This document shows positions 1 to 7,230 of a stretch of DNA of 7,677 nt, one piece after another. Origin of the DNA: Actinomycetota bacterium (GTDB lineage Bacteria > Actinomycetota > Thermoleophilia > Solirubrobacterales > Solirubrobacteraceae); assembly GCA_009699565.1 (NCBI GenBank), contig WLNX01000084.1:1-7677 (forward strand). The letters run 5' to 3'. The position numbers and the translations under genes were made by a program. The stretch's first letter is position 1. Each line of letters begins with the position of its first letter. The notes beneath the pieces are model-generated. The model had not been told where the DNA came from. It saw only the letters and a program-made list of their open reading frames with translations, and did no database searches.

Positions 1-126
1 GCTCTACTGCCGCCTCTTCTGTTTCAGCGACTACTTCCTCGACGACAATCTCGTCGCCCTCGGCGGCTGGCTGCGCAGCCTCCTGCGGCGCCTCTTCGGG
101 CGCGGCAGGGTCGGGTCCGCTCTCCA

Positions 127-127
<1 letters not shown>
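1..127 (-). CDS. grpE: GrpE nucleotide exchange factor, N-terminal fragment (cut by window edge)
   Basis: The frame opens with ATG at 127-125 and stays open to the left edge (42 codons plus one base). The visible peptide begins MESGPDPAAPEEAPQ and has 14 Asp/Glu and no Lys or Arg, which fits the disordered acidic N-terminus common in actinobacterial GrpE. GrpE is the cytosolic nucleotide exchange factor that releases ADP from DnaK. No conserved GrpE core residue lies inside the window, so the name rests on position: the start codon overlaps the dnaK stop as TAATG, in the usual actinobacterial order dnaK-grpE-dnaJ. A strong Shine-Dalgarno lies just upstream within dnaK. It could be another acidic protein, but that is unlikely in this place. 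Confidence 0.8.
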
Positions 128-2028
<1,901 letters not shown>

Positions 2029-2100
2029 GAGTCTGTCGCTGCTCCTTGTTGTTAGTGGCCATTGCGGCCGTAGTTTGCTGGCTGCCGTCGATTACTGCAG

Positions 2101-2129
2101 GACAGCACTCCATAAAATCTTAGTGTCAG
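2101..2129 (-). promoter_or_regulatory. Imperfect dyad with one CIRCE-like half, near the dnaK transcription start
   Basis: On the minus strand GAGTGCTGT (2110-2102) matches 7 of 9 bases of the right CIRCE arm GAGTGCTAA. The opposite arm CTGACACTA (2129-2121) matches only 5 of 9 of TTAGCACTC and needs a 10-base rather than 9-base spacer. CIRCE is the operator of the HrcA heat-shock repressor and usually lies at or just after the transcription start, as here. The half-site match and position are visible; HrcA control is speculative. The plus strand also shows a direct repeat AGTGT-C-AGTGT (2122-2132) covering the -10 hexamer. Confidence 0.25.
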
Positions 2130-2157
2130 TGTAGCAGATCTTTGAGGAGTGGTTCAA
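2128..2157 (-). promoter_or_regulatory. Putative dnaK-grpE promoter
   Basis: Reading the minus strand, TTGAAC (2157-2152) is followed after 18 bases by TACACT (2133-2128), a fair match to a housekeeping-type -35/-10 pair. It begins 4 bases beyond the stop codon of the upstream glycosylase gene. The predicted transcription start is near 2121, giving a leader of roughly 90 bases before the dnaK ATG. Assigned by eye only. Confidence 0.45.
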
Positions 2158-2160
2158 CCC

Positions 2161-2853
2161 CTATTTTTGAAGCTTCCCGGGGCACATTCGCCGCAGTCCG
2201 CAGGTGCCGCACTCCGGCGAGCGCGCATGGCATGTGCGGCGCCCGTGGCGCAGCAGGTTCATGTGGAACTCGAGCGCCGCGTCGGGAGGTGTCAGCGCCG
2301 CCATCTCGTCATGGAGTTCCTCAAAGGGCGCGCCGGGCCGAAGCAGCCCCAACCTGGTCGCAACCCTTGAGACATGCGTGTCCACCGGGATGTCCGGCAG
2401 CCCGAAAGAGAAGCAGAGCACGCAGGCAGCCGTCTTGCGCCCCACGCCGGGCAGCGAGCAGAGGTACCGCTGCGACTGCTCAAGCGGAGCGTCGCGGATC
2501 CAGTCGAGGTCGAGCGGGTCGCCGATCGCCTCGAGGATGTCGTGGATCCGCTGGGACTTGACGATCGAGATCCCCCCGGGGCGGATCGCCTCCTCAATCT
2601 CCTCAACCGGGGCAGCGCGGACTTCCTCCCAACCTGCGAACCGCTTGCGCAGGCGCAGGAAGGCGACGTCGCGGTTGCGGTCGTTTGTCGACTGCGAAAG
2701 CACGGTCAGGATCAGCTCGCCGAGCGGATCGCTGTGAGGCTCAATCACGGGAACCCCGTAGATCTCGCGCAGGCGGGCGCGGATCGCAGCAACGCGGCGC
2801 GCGGTAGGCCTTTTCCACTTCCCGCGGGGAACCGTCTTGGCGCTGATAGCCAT
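2161..2853 (-). CDS. nth: Endonuclease III-family DNA glycosylase/AP lyase with 4Fe-4S cluster
   Basis: A 230-residue HhH-GPD base-excision repair enzyme expected to remove oxidised pyrimidines and nick at the abasic site. The helix-hairpin-helix LPGVGRKTA (134-142) carries the catalytic Lys140. Asp158 in PVDTH is the second catalytic residue, 18 residues later, the same spacing as Lys120/Asp138 of the E. coli enzyme. Cys208, 215, 218 and 224 form C-x6-C-x2-C-x5-C, the 4Fe-4S loop. The N-terminal LSQSTNDRNRD replaces the E. coli LSAQATD, so this belongs to a divergent branch of the family, and substrate preference (oxidised pyrimidine or mismatched T/U) cannot be read from sequence. The ATG start is preceded in frame by a TGA about eight codons upstream. 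No good ribosome binding site is visible, but a -10-like TACCGT lies 7 bases before the ATG, suggesting a leaderless mRNA. Confidence 0.88.
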   Translation of the reverse strand: MAISAKTVPRGKWKRPTARRVAAIRARLREIYGVPVIEPHSDPLGELILTVLSQSTNDRNRDVAFLRLRKRFAGWEEVRAAPVEEIEEAIRPGGISIVKSQRIHDILEAIGDPLDLDWIRDAPLEQSQRYLCSLPGVGRKTAACVLCFSFGLPDIPVDTHVSRVATRLGLLRPGAPFEELHDEMAALTPPDAALEFHMNLLRHGRRTCHARSPECGTCGLRRMCPGKLQK

Positions 2854-2860
2854 GGCGCTG

Positions 2861-2870
2861 ACGGTATCGT
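2861..2870. promoter_or_regulatory. Back-to-back -10 hexamers (putative bidirectional promoter)
   Basis: The ten bases ACGGTATCGT read as TATCGT on the plus strand (2865-2870) and TACCGT on the minus strand (2866-2861). Both fit the actinobacterial -10 consensus TAnnnT and they share the central TA. They lie within the 27-base space between the divergent ATGs at 2853 (minus) and 2881 (plus). From TACCGT there are 7 bases to the minus ATG; from TATCGT there are 10 to the plus ATG. Transcripts would have leaders of about 0-4 bases. I see no convincing -35 on either side. Confidence 0.45.
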
Positions 2871-2880
2871 GCCTTCAGCG

Positions 2881-3699
2881 ATGCCGTTCCCCACCGAGCA
2901 GACCGAAACGATCGACGGACAGCCGGTCTTCTGGCGCAGCGCGCCGAGCACCGGACCAGTCCCGCTCTACCTTCACGGCGTCCCCAGCAACAGCGACGAC
3001 TGGATCCCGTTCTTGGAGCTGACCGGCGGCTTCGCGCCCGACCTTCCCGGCTTTGGCCGCAGCTCCAAGCGCGGCGGCCGCGACTACACGGTTGAGGGCT
3101 ACGACCACTTCATCGAATGGTTTTGCGAGCACCACGGACTGGACAAGGTGCAGCTCCTCGTCCACGACTGGGGCGCGGTCGGCCTGAGCTGGGCCCAGCG
3201 CTTCCCCGCGAAGGTCGAGCGGCTGGTGATCATCAACGCCGTCCCGTTCCTACCGGGTTACCGCTGGCATCGCCTTGCCCGCGCGTGGCGGATGTGGGGA
3301 ATCGGTGAGCTGGTGATGGGAAGCACCAACCGCATCACCTCGAAGCAGCTCTCGCGGGAAGCGAATGCAACTCCGGGGCCGCTCCCGGACGAGTTCCTTG
3401 ATTCGGTCAACGAACACTTCGACCTCGGAACCCAACGGGCGATCCTCGAGCTGTACCGCACGAGTCCGGAGAGAAAGCTTGAGCAGCTGGGCGCAAACCT
3501 GGGTGCGATCGAGTGTCCCGCCCTGATCATCTGGGGAGACACGGATCCCTACATTCCGGCCCGATTTGCAGACGACTACGCAGCCGCGCTTGGTGGGCCA
3601 AGCGAAGTCCTCCACCTGCCCGACGCCGGCCATTGGCCCTGGTTCGACCGCCCAGACGTGATAACTCGGGTCGCCGACTTCTTCAACGAGCCCGGATGA
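2881..3699 (+). CDS. Alpha/beta hydrolase with Asp nucleophile (epoxide hydrolase/haloalkane dehalogenase type)
   Basis: A 272-residue soluble alpha/beta-hydrolase with no signal peptide, within the usual 270-320 range. The oxyanion motif is HGVP (32-35). The nucleophile elbow reads LLVHDWGAVG, making Asp96 the nucleophile, with Asp222 (WGDTDPYIP) as acid and His251 (DAGHWPWF) as base. Asp-His-Asp triads with the DWG elbow are found in epoxide hydrolases and haloalkane dehalogenases. HGVP lacks the Asn that many dehalogenases use for halide binding, so an epoxide hydrolase or related ester-bond hydrolase is somewhat more likely. Cap region about 123-210 includes Tyr127 and Tyr192, candidate epoxide-activating tyrosines. 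The ATG at 2881 is chosen because it directly precedes the fold and follows the -10-like TATCGT; a GTG at 2869 would overlap that hexamer. It lies 43 bases upstream of the membrane-protein gene. Substrate unknown. Confidence 0.85.
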   Translation: MPFPTEQTETIDGQPVFWRSAPSTGPVPLYLHGVPSNSDDWIPFLELTGGFAPDLPGFGRSSKRGGRDYTVEGYDHFIEWFCEHHGLDKVQLLVHDWGAVGLSWAQRFPAKVERLVIINAVPFLPGYRWHRLARAWRMWGIGELVMGSTNRITSKQLSREANATPGPLPDEFLDSVNEHFDLGTQRAILELYRTSPERKLEQLGANLGAIECPALIIWGDTDPYIPARFADDYAAALGGPSEVLHLPDAGHWPWFDRPDVITRVADFFNEPG

Positions 3700-3704
3700 T
3701 CGCA

Positions 3705-3729
3705 GTGCAGGGCCCGGCTGCACGCCGGG
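3705..3729 (+). repeat. Two overlapping, mutually exclusive inverted repeats
   Basis: GTGCAG (3705-3710) pairs perfectly with CTGCAC (3718-3723) across 7 bases, and CCCGGC (3713-3718) pairs perfectly with GCCGGG (3724-3729) across 5 bases. The two stems share bases, so only one can form at a time in RNA. No T-run follows, so this is not a classic intrinsic terminator, though the second stem could weakly end the hydrolase transcript. As DNA the pair covers about -38 to -14 of the predicted promoter of the next gene, where a regulator could bind. Confidence 0.45.
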
Positions 3730-3730
3730 T

Positions 3731-3736
3731 TATGCT
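3731..3736 (+). promoter_or_regulatory. Putative -10 of a leaderless promoter for the membrane protein-inositol lipid gene cluster
   Basis: TATGCT fits TAnnnT, and six bases separate it from the ATG at 3743, which would put the transcription start on the A of the start codon. No Shine-Dalgarno sequence precedes this ATG, which agrees with leaderless translation, common in actinobacteria. No -35 hexamer is evident. Confidence 0.4.
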
Positions 3737-3742
3737 GACGAC

Positions 3743-5341
3743 ATGAGCACGGCGCTCGAACGCGACCGTGTCGCAGTGCCAATCTGGACTTTGGCCGCGG
3801 CACTCGCAGCTGTCTGGCTGCTTCTCGCACCTCCCACTCCCGACCTCGCTGCGCAGGTCTTCAGAGCCACGCTCTTTCGAAACGACGGCTTCGCGGTCTG
3901 GGACTCGTCCTGGTACGGCGGCCACAACCTCCCGGGCTACAGCCTGCTCTACCCGCCGCTCGCGGCGATGATCGGGCCGCGGCTGCTGGGCGCGCTTGCG
4001 ATCACTGCGTCGACGGTGCTGTTCGAGCGTCTGATGCGGGCCCACTTCCCCTTGCGCGCAGCGCGCTGGGCCACCGTCTGGTTCGCCTTCGCGGCGCTCG
4101 GCGACCTAATGATCGGACGGATCACCTTCGCCCTTGGCGTCACCTTCGGGCTGGCCTGCCTGCTGGCACTCGACCGCGGCAAAGGCGTGCTGGCGGTAAT
4201 TGGAGCAATCGCCTGCGCCGCGGCCAGCCCGGTTGCCGGAGCTTTCGTTGTCCTCGCAGCCTTCTCGGTGATGGTCGCCCAGCGCTCGCGCGCAGCGGCA
4301 GCGACAGCCCTCGCAGCGGCCGCAACGGTGCTGGCGATGGCGCTCGGCTTCCCCGAAGGCGGCGTCCAGCCCTACCCGATCACGAGCACCGTGATTCCCG
4401 TCGCGGCAACGATCGCAGTGGCGCTGCTGGCAGGACCGACCCGGCGCCCGCTGCAGATCGGAGCTTGGCTTTATGCCCCGGTCTGCATCCTTGCCTCGCT
4501 GATTCCTTCCCCCCTCGGCGAGAATGTTGCGCGGCTCGGCGTCCTCTGCGCCGGCCCGCTGCTGATCGCGCTGATTCTCAGCCGCCCCGCGCCAATCAAG
4601 CACCTGCGAGTCGTCGTGATGATCGCCGCGGTTGTGGCCTGCTGGCAGCTGCTGGGACCGCTGCGGGAGACGGCAAAGGGCGCAGTAGACCCTTCGACGG
4701 CGGCCGTCTACCACCAGCCTGTAATCGATTACTTTGCAGCCCGCGGTGGCAAGCCGTTCCGCGTCGAGGTCCCGTTCACGCGCGCACACTGGGAAGCCGC
4801 CTATCTGGCCCCTCACATCACACTCGCGCGCGGCTGGTCAACGCAGCTCGACGTGAAGTACGGCGCGCTCTTCTATAACAAGGACAAACCCTTCAGCAGC
4901 GACGAGTATCACCGCTGGCTCAAGCGCAACGCCGTCAGCTACATCGCCGTTCCGGACGCCGCCCCCGACCCGAGCAGTCGCCGCGAACTGGAGGTAATCG
5001 CAGAGCAGCCGAGCTGGCTCAAACCGCTCTGGAGCAGCGCCCACTGGAAGGTCTACAAGGTGACCGATTCGAGGCCACTGCTTTCCGGCCCCGGCGAGCT
5101 CGTCAGCCTCGGCCGCGACCGCTTCACAATCCAAGCGCACCGCGCAGCGCCTATGGTCGTGCGCGTGCGTTGGACAAGTTTCTTTACCGCCACCGAAGGA
5201 TCGGCCTGCCTGGCGAAGACTCCCGGCGGCTGGACCGAGGTCACGCCGGTCCGTCCCGGACGGCTGAGCATCGCAGCGCGCTTCGACGTCCAGCGGATGG
5301 CTGAACAGAGCTCCTTCTGCACATCGGCGGGCGACCGCTGA
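3743..5341 (+). CDS. Polytopic membrane protein, GT-C-like putative glycosyltransferase
   Basis: A 532-residue protein I cannot assign to a named family. About 9-11 hydrophobic segments occupy residues 13-307, the first at about 13-29 and the last at about 290-307. A hydrophilic C-terminal domain of about 225 residues follows. The first large loop (31-70) holds Asp34, Asp48 and Asp54 and the motif WDSSWYGGHNLPGYS with LLYPP after it. An acidic, aromatic-rich first outer loop plus a C-terminal extracytoplasmic domain is the layout of GT-C enzymes that use polyprenyl-phosphate sugars. The C-terminal domain (308-532) has two cysteines, 489 and 526, which could form a disulfide if exported. It is apparently leaderless, and its TGA overlaps the next ATG as TGATG, so it is probably coupled to phosphatidylinositol-phosphate synthesis. 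Seen: topology, motif, overlap. Inferred: glycosyl transfer to an inositol lipid. A membrane protein of other function remains possible. Confidence 0.6.
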   Translation: MSTALERDRVAVPIWTLAAALAAVWLLLAPPTPDLAAQVFRATLFRNDGFAVWDSSWYGGHNLPGYSLLYPPLAAMIGPRLLGALAITASTVLFERLMRAHFPLRAARWATVWFAFAALGDLMIGRITFALGVTFGLACLLALDRGKGVLAVIGAIACAAASPVAGAFVVLAAFSVMVAQRSRAAAATALAAAATVLAMALGFPEGGVQPYPITSTVIPVAATIAVALLAGPTRRPLQIGAWLYAPVCILASLIPSPLGENVARLGVLCAGPLLIALILSRPAPIKHLRVVVMIAAVVACWQLLGPLRETAKGAVDPSTAAVYHQPVIDYFAARGGKPFRVEVPFTRAHWEAAYLAPHITLARGWSTQLDVKYGALFYNKDKPFSSDEYHRWLKRNAVSYIAVPDAAPDPSSRRELEVIAEQPSWLKPLWSSAHWKVYKVTDSRPLLSGPGELVSLGRDRFTIQAHRAAPMVVRVRWTSFFTATEGSACLAKTPGGWTEVTPVRPGRLSIAARFDVQRMAEQSSFCTSAGDR

Positions 5342-5967
5342 TGTCGAGCAGGGTGCCCGGCGAGCGCAGGGAGGCGGTCCGCGACGCACTGATCGAATCG
5401 CGCCTGACCCCGAACGCGATCTCGCTCACCGGCTTCGCGCTCTGCCTGGTTTCAGCCGGGCTCGTATTCGGCGACCTCTTTGTGCTCGGCGGCATCGCCT
5501 ACATCGTCGGATCGATCTGCGACACGCTCGACGGGCGCTACTCGAGAATGTCGGGGAAAGGCTCGCCTTTCGGCGCCTTCCTTGACTCAACGCTGGACCG
5601 CGTCGAAGAGGGCGTCGTGCTGGCGGCCGTCGCCTTCAGCTTCGCGCAGCAGGGACAGGGAGTGGAGGCCGCAATCTGTGCGATCGCGATCCTCGCGTCG
5701 GTGATGGTGAGCTACACGAGAGCGCGCGCCGAAGCTCTCGGTGTCGAATGCAAAGTCGGCATCGGCAGCCGTGCGACGCGCGTCGTAATCCTCTCCGTTG
5801 GACTGCTGTTCGCCAACGGTCTCGGGCTCGGCGACTTCTCTCTGCTGGCCCCGGCAGTGATCCTGCTTGCTGCCATTGGAATCGTCACTACGCTTCAGCG
5901 CATCTTCCACGTCCGCGGCAAGCTGATTGCCGCCGCAGGCGACGGCAACCGACCAACCGACCTGTAA
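5341..5967 (+). CDS. CDP-alcohol phosphatidyltransferase, probable phosphatidylinositol-phosphate synthase
   Basis: A 208-residue integral membrane enzyme of the CDP-alcohol phosphatidyltransferase family, which joins CDP-diacylglycerol to a polar head group. The metal-binding signature is D61-x2-D64-G65-x2-S68-R69-x8-G78-x3-D82-x3-D86. All four Asp are present, but the usual Ala of DGxxAR is Ser68. About six hydrophobic segments are visible (roughly 26-44, 46-60, 90-102, 108-124, 147-160, 167-183). SYTRARAEALG (124-134) and the downstream GIGSRATR resemble the SYxKARAE and ERxER regions of mycobacterial PgsA1, which uses inositol-1-phosphate. The neighbouring inositol-1-phosphate synthase gene supports that head group. 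The start overlaps the stop of the membrane-protein gene by one base, with no strong ribosome binding site, suggesting coupling. Phosphatidylglycerophosphate or another inositol-type lipid is a less likely product. Confidence 0.82.
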   Translation: MSSRVPGERREAVRDALIESRLTPNAISLTGFALCLVSAGLVFGDLFVLGGIAYIVGSICDTLDGRYSRMSGKGSPFGAFLDSTLDRVEEGVVLAAVAFSFAQQGQGVEAAICAIAILASVMVSYTRARAEALGVECKVGIGSRATRVVILSVGLLFANGLGLGDFSLLAPAVILLAAIGIVTTLQRIFHVRGKLIAAAGDGNRPTDL

Positions 5968-6020
5968 CGGTAAGGTTCGACCGGGGTTACTGCCCCGAGA
6001 CGACCAAGAAAAGGAACCAA
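5968..6020 (+). promoter_or_regulatory. Short leader of the inositol-phosphate synthase gene: weak -10, hairpin and ribosome binding site
   Basis: These 53 bases contain TAAGGT (5971-5976), a possible -10 without an obvious -35, and a perfect 5-bp hairpin CGGGG-TTACTG-CCCCG (5982-5997). AAGGA (6011-6015) sits 5 bases before the GTG at 6021 and is the best Shine-Dalgarno sequence on the plus strand of this window; it decides the start. The hairpin lacks a T-run, so a terminator is unlikely. An internal promoter would let synthase be made independently of the upstream genes. Confidence 0.4.
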
Positions 6021-7226
6021 GTGAGCCCCAGCCCAGCACGCACACCATCGAAGAAGCCTGCCGCCAAGAGCCGCGGGCGCTACCAGACCGACAAGGTAAG
6101 GGTGGCGATCATCGGCGTCGGCAACTGCGCGAGCGCTTTCGTTCAGGGCGTCGAGCACTACCGCAAGGCCGACCCGAACAAAGAGGTCCCCGGCCTGATG
6201 CACACCGATCTAGGCGGCTACCACGTCAGCGACATCGAGTTCACCTGCGCGTTCGACGTCAACCGCACGAAGGTCGGCAAGGATCTTGCCAAGGCGATCT
6301 GGGCAGACCCAAACAACACGATGAAGTTTTCGAAGGTTCCAGCGTCACTTGGCGCTCCGGTCTACCGCGGAATGACGCTTGACGGAATTGGCAAGTACAC
6401 GAAGGAGCGAATCAAGAAGGCTCCGGGCGAGACTGCCGACATCGCGACGATTCTGCGCGAGACGCGCACCGACGTCGTCGTCTCCTACCTGCCGGTCGGC
6501 TCGGAAGACGCCACCCGCTGGTACGTCGAGCAGGTGCTTGAGGCCGGCTGCGGATTCGTTAACTGCATCCCCGTCTTCATCGCGAGCTCCGACTACTGGG
6601 GCCGCAAGTTCAAGAAGGCTGGACTGCCGATCATCGGCGACGACATCAAGAGCCAGGTCGGAGCGACAATCGTCCACCGCACGCTTGCACGCCTCTTCCA
6701 CGAGCGCGGCGTGAAGATGCTGCGCACCTCGCAGCTGAACGTCGGCGGCAACATGGACTTCTACAACATGCTCGAGCGCGAGCGCCTCGAGTCGAAGAAG
6801 ATCTCGAAGACGCAGGCCGTCACGTCGATCATGGGCCACGAGCTGCCCGCCGACGATGTCTACATCGGGCCTTCCGACTACGTGCCGTGGCTGACCGACC
6901 GCAAGTGGGCCCACATCCGCCTCGAGGGACAGGCCTTCGGCGACGTGCCGCTGAATGTCGAGATGAAGCTCGAGGTATGGGACTCCCCCAACTCGGCAGG
7001 CATCGTGATCGACGCGGTTCGGCTCTGCAAGCTGGCTCTGAACAACGGAATCAGCGGCCAGCTCGACGGACCGAGCTCCTACCTGATGAAGTCGCCAAAG
7101 AACCAGCGGCCGGATGATCAGGCGCGGGTTGACACCGAGAGCTTCATCAAGAAGTACAAGCGCAAGTCGGCAGCGAAGCCAAAGGCCAAGGCCAAGGCGA
7201 AGCCGAAGCGCGCCGCCAAGCGCTGA
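6021..7226 (+). CDS. ino1: Inositol-3-phosphate (1L-myo-inositol-1-phosphate) synthase, actinobacterial type
   Basis: The enzyme uses NAD to convert glucose-6-phosphate to 1L-myo-inositol-1-phosphate, the head group for phosphatidylinositol-phosphate synthase. The 401-residue product follows the mycobacterial Ino1 pattern throughout: NAD-binding VRVAIIGVGNCAS (26-38), TLDGIGKY (119-126), VSYLPVGSE (154-162), GDDIKSQVGAT (206-216), LNVGGNMDFYNMLERERLES (239-258), KKISKTQAV (259-267), DRKWAHIRLEG (293-303) and LEVWDSPNSAG (317-327). Lys210, Lys259/260 and Lys295 lie in conserved active-site regions. The GTG start is supported by AAGGA five bases upstream; the reading frame stays open further upstream but only as out-of-frame overlap with the preceding gene. 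Unusual: a basic N-terminal extension (1-25) and a Lys/Ala/Pro tail (377-401) with 11 Lys, 3 Arg and no acid. The known mycobacterial enzyme is about 367 residues. Cytosolic. Confidence 0.95.
   Translation: MSPSPARTPSKKPAAKSRGRYQTDKVRVAIIGVGNCASAFVQGVEHYRKADPNKEVPGLMHTDLGGYHVSDIEFTCAFDVNRTKVGKDLAKAIWADPNNTMKFSKVPASLGAPVYRGMTLDGIGKYTKERIKKAPGETADIATILRETRTDVVVSYLPVGSEDATRWYVEQVLEAGCGFVNCIPVFIASSDYWGRKFKKAGLPIIGDDIKSQVGATIVHRTLARLFHERGVKMLRTSQLNVGGNMDFYNMLERERLESKKISKTQAVTSIMGHELPADDVYIGPSDYVPWLTDRKWAHIRLEGQAFGDVPLNVEMKLEVWDSPNSAGIVIDAVRLCKLALNNGISGQLDGPSSYLMKSPKNQRPDDQARVDTESFIKKYKRKSAAKPKAKAKAKPKRAAKR
7176..7223 (+). repeat. Low-complexity AAG-rich coding repeat for the Lys/Ala tail
   Basis: The end of the synthase gene contains three tandem AAGGCC/AAGGCG hexamers (7182-7199) flanked by further AAG-GCx and AAG-CCx codon pairs. 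They encode the alternating Lys-Ala/Lys-Pro tail. Such short tandem units can change copy number by slippage, so tail length may vary between strains. Confidence 0.6.
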
Positions 7227-7230
7227 GCCG

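Noticed and set aside
2142..2157. TTGA-N8-TCAA as an HspR (HAIR) operator upstream of dnaK
   Set aside because: HAIR is CTTGAGT-N7-ACTCAAG, which puts 11 bases between TTGA and TCAA. Here there are 8 and the inner bases do not pair, and part of it is better read as the -35 hexamer.
2161..2180. GAAGCTTC palindrome with an adjacent A/T run at the end of the glycosylase gene as a terminator
   Set aside because: On the transcribed minus strand the palindrome is followed by A residues, not T, and it lies inside the coding sequence.
2374..2880. Upstream extension of the hydrolase frame on the plus strand, giving a 441-residue product
   Set aside because: The extra part is the in-register complement of the glycosylase gene, with no fold or motif. 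The hydrolase fold starts right after the ATG at 2881.
4106..4816. Minus-strand 236-codon open frame opposite the membrane protein
   Set aside because: It is in register with the plus-strand gene, charged and low in complexity. The plus frame has coherent membrane segments and a coupled downstream start.
5982..5997. CGGGG/CCCCG hairpin as an intrinsic terminator between the phosphatidyltransferase and synthase genes
   Set aside because: No T-run follows; the next bases are A/G-rich and include the ribosome binding site.
5748..6020. N-terminal extension of the inositol-phosphate synthase back to an ATG at 5748
   Set aside because: It would overlap most of the phosphatidyltransferase C-terminus out of frame, and its peptide is Arg/Pro-rich noise. 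The GTG at 6021 has a good ribosome binding site at the right distance.
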